This document shows positions 1-10,442 of a stretch of 64,000 nt of DNA, piece after piece. A model generated the notes under the pieces. It did no database searches. It was given only the letters and a program-made list of their open reading frames with translations, and was not told the origin of the DNA. Within the stretch, counting starts at the first letter, position 1, and every line of letters starts with the position of its first letter. Position numbers and translations under genes: made by a program. The stretch comes from Cladopsammia gracilis (Eukaryota > Cnidaria > Anthozoa > Scleractinia > Dendrophylliidae): assembly GCA_022457155.1 (NCBI GenBank), contig JAJGOT010000321.1, forward strand, positions 636,001-700,000. Direction: 5' to 3'.

Positions 1-90
1 TTTTTTGCTTTAGGTTGTTAACTTTAACGCGGCACTGTTGTGCACTTCTTGAGCACCCTCTATCGGCCATCCCTTGGCATATTTTGTCCC

Positions 91-270
91 ATTCTCTATT
101 TTCGAATTGCCCATAATACACTTTGTTTGCCTCCCAAATTTTGCATAAACTATTGTTTGTAAATGCTCTTGGGAGGACTGCATATTCTAAAGAACATTTC
201 AAAACAATAGTTTATGCAAAATTTGGGGGGCAAACAAAGTGTATTATGGGTAATTCGAAAATAGAGAATA
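91..270. repeat. Hairpin MITE with about 68-bp inverted arms
   Basis: The left arm (91-158) is the near-perfect reverse complement of the right arm (202-270), with a loop of about 43 bp. The arms begin ATTCTCTATTTTCGAATT. No coding capacity is seen; the open frame here is an artefact of the arms. It resembles a foldback-type non-autonomous DNA transposon. Confidence 0.8.
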
Positions 271-1238
271 CGAGATTTTTGTTGTGCATAGTATTTAACT
301 CGTTTTGCACCACCTCTTCGCTCCATAAGGCGATTAGAAGTTTCATCTCCTCATGCCACTACGTGCCCGCCATTTTCTTCAATCATTGTAATTACTGCAA
401 ACAACCTCCTTGAGGTTGTTTGAAGTAATTATAATCCAATTGTAGTCAGGGACTGTAATTAGTTGATGTGAACCCATTCCAAATTCAATTCGACGATAAT
501 TGGATTACAATCGAAGCCTTATGTGAACACGGCTGAAGACACTCTCAAGGCCGCTTCCAGCTTAATTTCCACATTCGGCCTAGCTAACACTCAACTTGAT
601 GGTTGTAATAATGCCATTATTATCGATTTTAATGATACGCAACCTTTTAAATCCAAAGTCACCCAGTTGGCATGATAGATTTCCGTCTGTCCATATCTTA
701 TATGGAGTGAGTAAAGAAACCGACTTCGCGTTGCTCACTTTTCTTCAGTCCGTCTAAAACATGTTATGGACCACTTTGTTCATCGTGGGGATTTTGTTTT
801 TGAATCTGAAACTGCAAATGAATTGATTCGCTGACAAAGTGGCTATTCAACGACTTGTGATCACCTTGTCGAGTTATCTTGCTCGTTTATAAATCAAACT
901 TAATCCCCGTGTACAGCTTCGTGCGGTTGAAAACAAGAAAATGTCTGACAACTGTTCGGATTATCACTACAGCAAAACAGGAAAAACTTCTTATTTCCAA
1001 AAATTTGGGGTAATTAGCTACAAAAGAACTGAACTAGCGCGTTGTAATAGAAAAATATCATTAGCACGCGTGAAATATCATTTTTGCCTGAAACTCAAAT
1101 TACCAACTGAGCAACGCGAAACTCGTCAATTGCCAACTGCTCAGGGAAGTTTTAATTTAATTGAAAGGTTGCGTATCAATAAAATCGATGGTAATTCACG
1201 TTGGTTTAATTTTCTTCACTTTCGTGTAGGTTTTTCAG
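271..1238. other. Intron or intergenic sequence with a diverged inverted repeat
   Basis: No convincing exon is seen. A short palindrome lies at about 384-434. A diverged long inverted repeat pairs about 614-750 with about 1100-1194; the best-preserved stretch is ATACGCAACCTTTT near 635 against AAAAGGTTGCGTAT-like sequence near 1164. The right arm ends some 45 bases before the first recognised exon. It is probably an old foldback element. Confidence 0.45.
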
Positions 1239-1442
1239 CAAGTTCGGGCGCGAGTTCGTGAGCTGACACCTAGAGTAACCAACCTGCTTAAGACTCTTGA
1301 GAGTACAACGAAAGTGACATATGATTACAAGGAGGGCTGCCCGCTTATACTGTGTGGATCATTTAGCCAGATGGAAGCTGCTCGCAAAATTCTTTTTCGC
1401 CACTTCCAGTTGTCAGAGTCAGGCTGTGGCTATCAGTATGAG
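1239..1442 (+). CDS. Gene 1, internal exon: KH-like module (partial gene, 5' end outside window)
   Basis: An open 68-codon stretch starts after the acceptor TTTTTCAG and ends at the donor GAG|GTAACG, in phase 0 at both ends. It encodes a basic lead-in (VRARVRELTPRV) and then a beta-alpha pattern with VTYDYKEG, LILCGSFSQMEAARKIL and the helix tail. The same pattern recurs in the next exon, with FIMSGTFNQLEESSVYL in the matching place. That layout resembles the KH-like or RRM-like modules repeated in PARP14 and DTX3L-type proteins, which would suggest nucleic-acid or protein binding; this assignment is inference. No initiator is seen, so upstream exons must lie before the window. The link to the next exon needs an acceptor at 5076 (phase 0) or an intervening exon not found here. 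Confidence 0.6.
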
Positions 1443-1494
1443 GTAACGCAGTTCACGTATGTATCCTTTTGATTTAAACAGTAAAAGCTTGACT

Positions 1495-1545
1495 TGGGGG
1501 CGGGGGCGGGCGCGGGGGCGGGGGCGGGTGCGGGGGCGAGGGCCC
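1495..1545 (+). repeat. G-rich imperfect repeat, possible G-quadruplex
   Basis: Repeated GGGGGC/GGGC units occur on the + strand of the intron, 52 bases after the donor at 1442. At least six runs of three or more G occur in about 50 bases, enough for an intramolecular quadruplex in the nascent RNA. Function is unknown. Confidence 0.7.
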
Positions 1546-2660
1546 CACTGAAAACCGCCAAGGTAAAAACGAATGTGTGTAAACTATCCTTGCATTGCCA
1601 AACTGAAAATTACCCTTGCGGATTTTCATCCTTGCCTCGCCGATTTTTTTCTATAATGTAAATGGGGTTTAACCCTTTAACTCCCAAATTTCTTTGGGTT
1701 CCCAAAGCAGTTTTGTGGGGCTAGGCAATCTGTAGAATTTCGTGACTGCATATAAATAGCTCACATAAAAATATGCGCTGTTTCAAATCAACGTGGGCTC
1801 GAATTTTCATTGTGACGTCAATATTCAGCCGTTGCTCGCTCGATTAGCGATCACACGGACTCGAATCTGATAAGAATTTGGTTTATAAGTGCTTTTTCGA
1901 GTCATTTTTCACTGCAGAAACCCCCAGGCTGGCATCATTAAGCTGGAATGGTGGGCAGAGGCAAACGTCTGAAAGAAACCAGAGGTGAGAGATGATTTGA
2001 CCATGACTGGAACGCCAAAAGTATCTGTAGCAAAACATGGCGGTCCATGAGTGAAGTTGTCTCTCTGGCCCTTCTGTGGTTGGATTTCGAGACCTACCAA
2101 GGCAATTTGGACGACTTTTGACTTCTAAAAAATGCAATCGGTGCAATACTTTGCCAGTTGGTCTGGGTGGCTCGACACTTATTGCTAATAAAGTTCTGTC
2201 AAGAAAATAATGGCCACGCACAGCCATTCATGCAGAAATAAAAACGGCCAGCCAACCATCCTGAATCTCCTTAACTGATTCTTACCTACAGCTGGCACCA
2301 CACAACCCTACTAGGAAACCCCATCACGGGGCCTCGCTCATTTCCTAGCGCTCAGGTTGTTGCTTACCGGAAGGTCAATAATCTCTCCAAACGACTTTCT
2401 AGTCCGAGAGATTAGAGTTGACGACAGGACAATTTATCTCTCCAAATGACTATAAGTCTGAGGGTTTAAAAATCCTGAAATGAACACTAAATAACGGAGT
2501 TATATGCGATAAGGACGGTGATAATTTAAACACCGCCACCGCACGAAGTAGACTCCACTATTATGTTATCTTTGTTCATACGGAATAACGGGAGTTATAT
2601 GCGGTAACGAGGGTGACAATATTACAAACATAAAAAATATATCAAACAGAGGTAGGTAGA

Positions 2661-3392
2661 AGAATTTGGTTTTATCGACTGAGTCGATAAGGTAAATTAG
2701 CCACCGTAAAAAGATTCGAGAAAGCTGACGTTTCGAGCGCTAGCCCTTCGTCGGAGCGAATCAAGGGATTGTGGGTAGTGTGTAGTTTATATAGTAGGTG
2801 GAGCTACGCTATTGGTGGAAATTTTGTGACGTGAAAAACAAATGTAAATTAGTTGAATGAAAAGCGTTCGTTAATTCCGTGAGGTTTGAGAGTGCCGATT
2901 CGAAAGATGATTTTTTGTTCTAAGTTTTTACGGCTTTCTGTGTTGCCCTGGTGTAGGGAAACGCCACAGATTGTCATGTGTTGCTTAGAATGGTTAGCAA
3001 GATTGAAATGACGCGCGACTGGTTTGGATGCGTCTTTGTCATTTTTTTCAACGTCTCGGAGATGTTCTCGAAAACGGTCGCCCAGTCTTCTCCCTGTTTC
3101 GCCAATGTATATCTTTTTGCAAAAAGTACATGTTATGCAGTAGATAACATTTACGGAGGTGCATGTAAAACGATCAGTGATTTTAATAGATCGTTTAGGT
3201 CCCGTTATTTTGTTGGCGTTGTGAATGAAAGGACAAGTGTTGCATCGTGTGCGTGCGCATTTAAAAGTTCCCGGTTCATCGTCAGATTTCAGTGTGGCTA
3301 ATTTACCTTATCGACTCAGTCGATAAAACCAAATTCTTGTGCTTCACCCCCACCGACGCAGCACCACAGTTTCTCTAGAAACTAACCCCATT
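2661..3392 (-). mobile_element. Penelope-like retroelement, truncated, with GIY-YIG endonuclease region
   Basis: The minus strand from about 3270 to 2830 encodes a Cys-rich segment followed by YCITCTFCKKIYIGETGRR and the Arg/His-rich stretch RFREHLRDVEKNDKDASK. These are the GIY-YIG core and following helix of Penelope-like elements (PLEs), where this endonuclease sits at the C-terminus of the reverse transcriptase. The reverse transcriptase itself is missing. The coding remnant lies between 45-bp inverted terminal segments (2661-2705 and 3294-3338). A 14-bp target-site duplication, CAGAGGTAGGTAGA, is found at 2647-2660 and 3393-3406. A hammerhead-like motif lies in the 3' part (2713-2762). 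The PLE GIY-YIG family is well established; this copy is defective. Confidence 0.85.
2713..2762 (-). ncRNA. Hammerhead-ribozyme-like motif of the Penelope-like element
   Basis: Read on the minus strand, the motif has a 5' arm GAUUCGCU, a core CCGACGA (consensus CUGANGA with one U-to-C change), and stem II GGGC-UAGC-GCUC. GAAA and then GUC follow. The 3' arm AGC, and then GAAUC after a short bulge, is complementary to the 5' arm. Stem III is almost absent, but the self-complementary ACGU could pair between two molecules, as proposed for dimeric PLE hammerheads. Hammerheads in PLE terminal repeats are established knowledge. The core substitution suggests that this copy is inactive or weak. Confidence 0.5.
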
Positions 3393-4030
3393 CAGAGGTA
3401 GGTAGACTTGCATGCCGCCGGTATGGTTGTATTACCCAGAATTCCTTTCGGTCGTGCATAAGGATATTATAAGTTGGCAAGAATAGCTCTGATTGAATGG
3501 AAATTGCTCGGTCTGTTGAAATATTGATGGGAATTTTTCTAAGTGGATGCAGAGGAATAGGTTCGAAGTTAGCTGCAAATGTACACTTGTGGATTTAGAG
3601 TTACTTTTTCATTAAAAGAAATTGATGCAAAGATGTGCGTTTTTTGTTGTTTTCCTGGGAAGTAGAAAACGGGCATTTCTGTATTTGCTGCCGAATGAAC
3701 AACCATATGCAGCGGAAATCCAAAGTTGTAGTCAAGTAGTTGGTTGTTAATGCTTTGAAACTTATCGCTTTGCCCTAACAAGGGATCATTACTATCATTT
3801 GTGTAGATTTGTGAAAGCTGCAGATTTTTAAATCACTACCAGTGATTTTCGTACGAATATGTACGATTGGGAGTTAAAGGGTTAAATGACTGTTCGCAAA
3901 TAAGATTGAGAACCTGCAAAGCCAAGTGTAACTTCGTGATGATTGCGCACACGACTTGGTTGTAACTATGTTTTTTTTTTCCCTTTTGGTCTTTAAAATC
4001 AGTAACTTAATGTGGCAGTTGTGTAACATA

Positions 4031-4985
4031 GTACACTGGACAAAACAATTCAGGATTGGGACAAATGATAATAAATTTTAAATTTTCTACCTAAATCCCA
4101 TTAAAAACGGCAAGAGTCAAATTCTTAAAATACATGAGTGTCAACGTTAAGACCAGAAAAAAGGCGTTTGTGCAACCGAATGGGTTTTCGCGCTAAAAAG
4201 TCGCCATATGGTAACGAATATCTACAATGCGCTTGAGTTTGCTTCGCAGCAGGATTTGTTTAAAACATGCAACAGTCTTTGAACTAATTTCTATATTTAC
4301 ATCCATTTTGTGAAGAAGCCGGCAAGCAAAAAATTCGGCGCTTGCAAGAGGGTCTTCATCGAGTCGTTTCAGTAATTTTGTTCCCGAAATGAGCATTGCT
4401 GTTGCTTTTATTGAACTTCTGATACTTTTTCAAAGGGTTCATGTACTGTTCTAAAAAAGTCTTTTCGAACATTTTTTGCAGTGTTTTTATCTTATTATTT
4501 AACCCTAGTTTGTGCAAGTGCACTGCTTACCGCTAAATCAGCTTTGATACGTTCATGAACCCTTTTCTTCATGGTTTCTTGTTGCGGATAAACGTTTTCT
4601 CTCTGCTTTTTCCTCTGTTTACATGGGAGAAATATTTTAGAGCGACGTTTCTGTTTGTAGAAAGGATTGTTTAAATGTACCTTTTTAAAAGGCATTTCAC
4701 GATAATTGTAACGATTAAGAACCATATATTATTTTCTCTGATAAATACAAAACATAAACATTGCACAACCAGGTCGAATTTTTGGCGCGAAAACCTATCA
4801 GTCGCGCGAACTTTCCCGCCCTTTTTATAGTCTAAATGTCAACACTGAGGTATTTTTTTAAAATTTTCCATGTGTAAAATGTTCTTGTCTCTTATGTTGA
4901 CGGCCGTTATTAATGGAATTTAGGTAGAGCATATTATTAGGTTATTATCATTTAATCCAATCCTGAATTGTTTTGTCCAGTGTAC
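4031..4985. mobile_element. 955-bp DNA element with about 30-bp TIRs and TA target site
   Basis: Left end GTACACTGGACAAAACAATT (4031 on) and right end (to 4985) are inverted complements over about 30 bp. TA flanks both sides (4029-4030 and 4986-4987), as in Tc1/mariner-type insertions. Two small minus-strand open frames (4193-4396 and 4495-4725, the latter lysine/arginine-rich) lie inside. No DDE transposase motif was recognised, so it may be non-autonomous or may carry an unrecognised remnant. The right end is only 62 bases before a gene 1 exon acceptor. A related but single end may be present near 57823. Confidence 0.65.
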
Positions 4986-5047
4986 TATATGGTTAATTAT
5001 ACAAGTCATAAAGCCTGGTCCACTTGGTCTTTATTATTTGTATTCAG

Positions 5048-5605
5048 TGGGTGTGGTAAAGGGATGGTGACAGAGCGTAAGTTTGCTCTTATATCCGAAG
5101 TCAAACGTATTTTCCCTTTCTTCAAGGTCTTTGAAAATGTAGCGGCAGAACTTTGCTTGGAATTTATGGATCATCTCTCCCGGGAACAAACCAAAGTTCT
5201 ATTGCAGGAAATTGAGGACAAAATAGGCGTCAAATGGGTTGAATCAAGTGAAAATTTCATCATGTCAGGAACGTTTAACCAATTGGAAGAGTCCAGTGTC
5301 TACCTACAGCAAGCTGTCAGTTACTCTAATGGGATAGTGGTTTTCAATGACGCGAAAAGACGCGAAGCACTGTCGTCTCAAGAACATGAAGGCGATAGGT
5401 TTCGGCTTTATGATGAGGCTGAAAACCAGGAAGATGTGAACCAAAACAGGCCAGTAACGGCGGCCGGAAGTAAAACATCTCACCCACCTGAAATAACCAA
5501 TAATGACAAATACGCTGAACGGAAGATGGTGGTAATTGATGGACTTAAGAAAAAGGAAGTGGGTACCAAATATTCAAGTAAACTGACTGAAAGTCAACCA
5601 GGCAG
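5048..5605 (+). CDS. Gene 1, exon: second KH-like module and hydrophilic linker
   Basis: The frame is open from TATTCAG|T to the donor GGCAG|GTAGGT and ends in phase 2. Two other acceptors are possible, GTGACAG at 5073 and GACAGAG at 5075; the last would join the exon ending at 1442 in phase 0. The first 110 residues form a folded-looking module: helix ALISEVKRIFPFFKVF, DHLSREQTKVLLQEI, then IGVKWVESSENFIMSGTF and a final helix. Its second half mirrors the exon at 1239, so the gene carries at least two copies of the module. The remaining 80 residues or so are charged and Gln/Asn/Ser-rich, with KKKEVGTKYSSK near the end, and probably form a disordered linker. KH-like fold assignment is inference from pattern, not from a profile search. 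Confidence 0.7.
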
Positions 5606-5662
5606 GTAGGTACGATTGAATAAAATAAAATTATCATAAACAATGTTCAGGTTTTTTGAAAT

Positions 5663-6760
5663 TTAAAGAGGTGTAAGACAAGGCTGCCCTCTCTCACCCT
5701 ACCTGTTCGTTCTGTCAGTGGAAGTTCTAGCCAAGGCAATTCGTGAAAATAAAAGTATTAAAGGGATCTTTGTAAACGGTAAAGAAATAAAATTAAGTCA
5801 GTATGCAGACGATACAACTCTTATACTAGATGGAACGAAGGAATCGTTAATAGCCTCTCTTAAAATCTGGACGATTTTTATGAAGTCTCTGGCTTAAAAC
5901 TTAATGACAAAAAAACAGAAGCTTTTTGGATTGAAGCAAATTGTGGTAAAGATGACATGTCAATTCTCGGAAGAAGTTTTTAATGGCCTAAATATAAAGT
6001 TAAAGCTTTAGGCGTCTGGTTTTCAAACGATCCGGAAGCAACTGCAACTTTAAACTATAACGAAAAACTAGATAAGGTCCGGAACGTCTTAAATTGCTGG
6101 AAATACCGTAGACTTACCCTAATTGGAAAGATAACGGTCCTAAAAAGCCTGATTGTTTCTCAGCTCGTACGAGAATTATTGAATTTCAGTATAAATTTTT
6201 GCATAGACGAATATCAACAAATGACTTCTTGACAAAAATTGGGGTAAAAGACAACCCAAATTGCTCTTTTTGTAATAATGAACCGGAGAAACTTTTTCAT
6301 CTCTTTTGGTCTTGTCCTAAAGTGGCTTTTTTCTGGCATAGTTTAACCTTTAAGTTGACTTTGCTTCACATTATTCCCGAACATTACACATTAGATATAC
6401 TTGTTGTACTTGGTCTAAAGTCGGATTCCTCCAAAAACTGTCTGTAAATTAATTTTCTTTACCTTCTAGCCAGAAATTTCATCTGGATTAGCAAAAAAAG
6501 GGAAATCTCGCCAAAGATATCAGATTTCCTGCAATACCTCAAATCAATCTACCGCATAGAAGCCAATGCGGGTACCATTCTACCAAAAAAATGGGAAAAT
6601 GTGAGCGTCTTATTTCAGTAAGCCTTTGTTTTTTTTGTATACATATGTATATCTTGAACCACTGTACATGTTCTCCAGCATTAACCTCTTGTACAATTGC
6701 TTCACAATCGCTGCCTCTTTAAGACATTGAAGATCAACAAGTGCGTTTACCGTGTACGTG

Positions 6761-6804
<44 letters not shown>

Positions 6805-7170
6805 TATTATTCTATTATTATTATTTATTTATTCGTTTTATTTATTTTTAAATGGTATAACGGTTGGATTCAAATTATAATTAATAATATAATAATAATT
6901 GTAAATAGTGCATTGTAGTATATTGTTAGTGAGTAGTCTTTGAATTGTAACTGTACTGTATGTCTTACAAAATAATTTTCTTTGTTATAATGCAACATAT
7001 GTAACTAAGTATTAATGTGTAGTGTTTTCCGTAGCGTTTAGTATAATTGAGTAAGTGTTACGTTTTACTTATAAGTAGAGTAAGTAATTGTATTGTCTGT
7101 ATATGAGTAATTGTAAGTAGTGTCTTTTTGTGCCATTACAAAAAAAAAAACAAAACAAAAAGAAAAACAA
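5663..7170 (+). mobile_element. L1/Tx1-like LINE, 5'-truncated and internally deleted
   Basis: Starting at 5663, one frame reads RGVRQGCPLSPYLF, then LSQYADDTTLIL, which are reverse transcriptase motifs B and C (YADD box). A frameshift follows near 5875, then GLKLNDKKTEAFWI and KALGVWFS, typical of the L1/Tx1 group. About 200 residues are missing near 6165. The C-terminal region resumes with HRRISTNDFLTKIGV and the Cys-His motif of L1-like tails (CSFCNNEPEKLFHLFWSC, 6262-6320). Coding ends near 6622. A 3' untranslated region with a TTA microsatellite follows, ending in an A-rich tail at 7140-7170. Frameshifts make it inactive. It lies in a gene 1 intron in the sense orientation. Confidence 0.85.
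6758..6835 (+). repeat. ATT trinucleotide microsatellite
   Basis: About 20 tandem TTA units with a few interruptions lie inside the LINE 3' region. The poly-Tyr open frame across it is an artefact. Confidence 0.9.
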
Positions 7171-8990
7171 TGTTCAGTAAATAAAGCAGCAGATAGGCCA
7201 CTTCCGCATGCACTCATGCGTTTACGATCCATTTGGATTGAAAATGCACCGATCAACGATCGAAACCCGTTAATAATCGAAAATGCACCAAAACCGGAAG
7301 TTAAAAATATTTAGACAAAAGCTCCTTTGTACGCGTGATTGGCTCCGAGCGTGCTCTATTTGTTATAGATGCAAGATTGGAAATTATAGAACACTGGTTT
7401 ATGTTGCGAATTGCTCGCTTAAGGTGGCTCGACTGAATTTTTTTGGAGGCGATACTCCCCAAGTTTGAGCATTAACTACGACTCCATTAACAATGCTATG
7501 GAAAAACGGTCACCACAGCTGTATTAGATAAATATGAAAATGTGTTAAGACCAGTGTTAAATTAACATCGGAGTTGCCATAGCAACTTAATGACGCCATG
7601 ACGTTTATTACTTGCCGTCGTGTTTTTCGGCACCAGGAGGTTTTTTCGCAATCGCTTAAGGGAGCTTGTACCTCCCATAATGATAGCCGCCTCGATTATG
7701 GCAAAGATTGAACAAATTGTATGAGAGCGTTTTTGAAATTTTTGGGGACGAAGTTTTGGGAGTTAGAAATACAGTGAAAAACATGCTATGGACATAATTT
7801 GCTAATATCTAAAGAAAACGATCCGCTTGGGGGATGCAGTTTCATCTTTAATAATAAACATGAAAAAATTACTCAATTGTGAATGGCAAAGAGCAGTGCA
7901 GTTCAAGTGTAACACCAGTGCAAATAGTGTAACATTAGTGCAAATGACAAAATCAAAAAAAAGTAAGGATAATTTTGGTTCTTGCTGTTTTGTAATTTAG
8001 CGGCGTCACTGCGGTAAATAACACATCTCGGCGTGACATAAATGTCCATTGTGTGAAACGAGACAACCGGATGAGCCGAGTAAGCGAGAAATTCTCCTTG
8101 CTAAAGCGTTTCTAAAAAAATAAACTACGGCTAATCAAATCAGCCTAGCATAAACTTTTCTGCCCAGCATAAATTTTCTGTACAAAATTCGGATATCTGA
8201 ACCATCTCTTGTGGCTGAGAATGCTGTTTGTCTTTAGTGGAGGTCCATTAACGAACAGTGCAAGTAACAACAGCTTTTGTAGTACCTGGAAGGTCACCGA
8301 AGCAAGCCATCGTCGGAACCTTTGTCTGCCTTGTTCGTCCACGAACATTTCTAATCTGGATTTACGGTATATTTTTTCTTCACATGCCATCATTCGCTCC
8401 AAAAGAAGATAAAACGGTTTTCTGATTAATTCTTTAACGATCAATTACATTTAGCTAAGCATTTTTACCGTGTTTCTTTCGCATTTCTTTCGTAGTTCAG
8501 GCGAGAGTTCAGGCGAGAGTTCAGGCCACTAGGACAGGGCTGAAAAACGACTGCGCATGCGTGTATTTGACGCCGCGATCGGCTCGATCGGCGTGAATTT
8601 GTGTTACAACCGAACAAATCGGGGGTGGAAGCGGAATAATGAATAATGAATAACGGCTTAAAAAAGAAAATGGCTTAAAAAGAAAATGAATAATGAATAA
8701 CTAGGGTTTAATCGGGAATAATGAATTATACAAAGAAAGAATCGCGTAAAGAAGCGATAGAGATCACGCGCTCGAAACTTGCAATCTTTGTCAAAATCAA
8801 ATCTTTGATGGTTTTAGTGACCTTTCAGTGCCTTCCAGTCTCAGATTCTAGTCCTTCCGTAGGCGATTTCGTAACTTTTTCCTGATTGGTGCGTGCTTTT
8901 TATGTCCATTGTGTTTATGTCATCACTGTCTGGTTCGTCTCTTTGTGACCGATTGTGAGCAGATTCTGTCTGCCTCAGTAACGTCTCGGA
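7171..8990. other. Intronic sequence without a recognised gene
   Basis: No exon with good splice sites or recognisable protein was found. Small repeats include a three-fold GGCGAGAGTTCA repeat (about 8497-8525) and ATGAATA-rich sequence (8630-8720). The phrase CGGGGGTGGAAGCGGAATAA near 8622 recurs near 62081 and marks a shared repeat family. Confidence 0.5.
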
Positions 8991-9033
8991 GTGTTTTTAG
9001 TGTGTCGAAGAGTGTTACACGGTAATCGAACAG

Positions 9034-9256
9034 TAATTCACAAATGGGACAAAAAAAAGAAGAGAGATCGCGACAGACGGTACGTTGAATTCAAGTTTGC
9101 TATCGTAACTGACATTCGATTCATGTTCAATTATCTGTTGTTCACTACAGTTCATACGTTATCAAAATTGCATTATTTCCAGGTCACGTTCCCAATCCTG
9201 GTCGCCTGAAAGGTCACAGCGTATAGCTCAAAATGGTCGAAAAGATCGGAAAGGTC
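9034..9256 (+). CDS. Possible two-part RS-rich coding fragment (tentative)
   Basis: A frame reading WDKKKKRDRDR (to 9079) stops at a possible donor ACG|GTACGT. A possible acceptor TTCCAG at 9182 restores frame into RSRSQSWSPERSQRIAQNGR and ends KDRKGR before a stop near 9256. Joined, these give an Arg/Ser-rich peptide like the RS tails of splicing factors. There is no start, no folded domain and no second support. The donor is weak and the segment is short, so chance is a real alternative. It could be a gene fragment carried by a repeat or an unrecognised small exon pair. Confidence 0.22.
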
Positions 9257-9669
9257 GGTAAATTTTAAGTGTTTAAATGTTGATTTATTATAGTTCTCTG
9301 TTTAGTCAATTGTCGACCGGGCAAGCATACATGGTATTACGTGACCGTCTGCGAAGTAGATTCAGAGTGCAAAATTTTGAGAAACGAAACCAAACCAAAC
9401 TCAGTCGAACAAATCGTTTTCCTCTGCTCCAAAGAATTCATTTGTATTATATAGATTTGATTTAATTCTTTGTGGGATTTGTAATCTTATGGCTGATCTA
9501 CGTTACAATTTTTACAATGCAAAAACAATTGCTTTTGACTGGGAATATCTCGATGGTAATTGGTTAACACACCCCCCATAGTGTTACATTTCCAGCCCCG
9601 ACGTCTCCTTGGAACGTTATGCTGTAAAATTGTTCCATGGCTTAAAGCTTGTGAATAGGACCCGGCCTG

Positions 9670-9838
9670 TTAAAGCTATAAAATCGATATCAATCGATAT
9701 CAATCGATGCCAATTAATCGATTGATATTGGAAATCGATGATCAATCAATGGCGTATGTCTTTGTGATAATTCGATTGACCGTCGATTTCCAAAAAAGTC
9801 GATTAATTGATATCGATTTTATCGATTGCCATCGATCC
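9670..9838. repeat. ATCGAT-rich palindromic repeat
   Basis: Dense overlapping ATCGAT and CGATATCAATCG motifs form an inverted structure. The same class recurs at about 22130-22245 and 23440-23605, so it is a dispersed repeat family of unknown origin. Confidence 0.7.
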
Positions 9839-9843
9839 CGGGT

Positions 9844-10442
9844 AAACCAAACAGTATTCAAATAAGAGAAATGAACTAGACAAAAACAAGAAGAGACCAC
9901 CGGAAGGCTATTCCAAATATGTATCTGCCAAGAAGCGAAAGGACACTCAGTGAATTTTGAGGACATGATGTACACTAATTGTCATTTTTTGAGACTGAAT
10001 GTCATAAATCTAAATGTTAAATTTGAGTTTGTTTCCAACTTTGTTTTAAATATCTTGAGTTATGAATGTGCTTTTATTATGGTGGTTTGGATTGGCTATG
10101 AACAAAACCTTCAACGGGGCTGCTATAGCTCAAGGGCTACTTGCTATAGCTGCTATAGCTATAGCTCAAGGGCTACTTGAGCTAAGAAGGGCTAAGAAGG
10201 TGGAACATGTAGTGGAACAAACCAAACAGTGTTCAAATAAGAGAACGGAACTAGACACAAACCAGAAGAGACTCCTGGAATACTATTCAAAACATTTATT
10301 TGTCAAGAACAGCGAAAGGTCACTCACTGAATGTTGCGGTTTTCTTGAGACTGAATGTCAAGAATGTTAAATATGAGTTTGTTTCCATCTTTGTGTTAAA
10401 TATCTCGTGCTTTACGTTTGATGGTTAGGAATAGCTATGAGA
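9844..10442 (+). repeat. Diverged tandem duplication, two units of about 230-260 bp
   Basis: 9844-10101 and 10217-10442 share CCAAACAGT(A/G)TTCAAATAAG, GCGAAAGG(A/T)CACTCA(G/C)TGAAT and TTTGAGTTTGTTTCCA in the same order, with about 80-85 % apparent identity. Between them is a short GCTATAGCTCAAGGGCTACTT repeat (10127-10185). Confidence 0.75.

Larger units (their letters stand above)
1673..3881. mobile_element. piggyBac-like non-autonomous element, TTAA target site
   Basis: The ends are perfect 15-bp inverted repeats, CCCTTTAACTCCCAA on the left (1673-1687) and its complement on the right (3867-3881). Each is flanked by TTAA (669-672 of the second kilobase and 3882-3885). TTAA duplication with CCC-type ends is the hallmark of piggyBac. 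Interior open frames on the minus strand (1883-2227) are short and show no clear transposase motif. A Penelope-like element (2661-3392) is inserted inside it, so the piggyBac-like insertion is older. The whole nest lies in a gene 1 intron. Confidence 0.65.

Noticed and set aside
541..1238. Possible protein-coding gene fragment upstream of the first exon
   Set aside because: Frames are interrupted by several stops and the stretch is explained at least partly by a diverged inverted repeat; no domain could be named.
2978..3301. 107-codon + strand frame
   Set aside because: The opposite strand encodes an unmistakable GIY-YIG endonuclease segment of a Penelope-like element.
6697..6918. Poly-Tyr open frame
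   Set aside because: Produced by the TTA microsatellite in a LINE 3' region.
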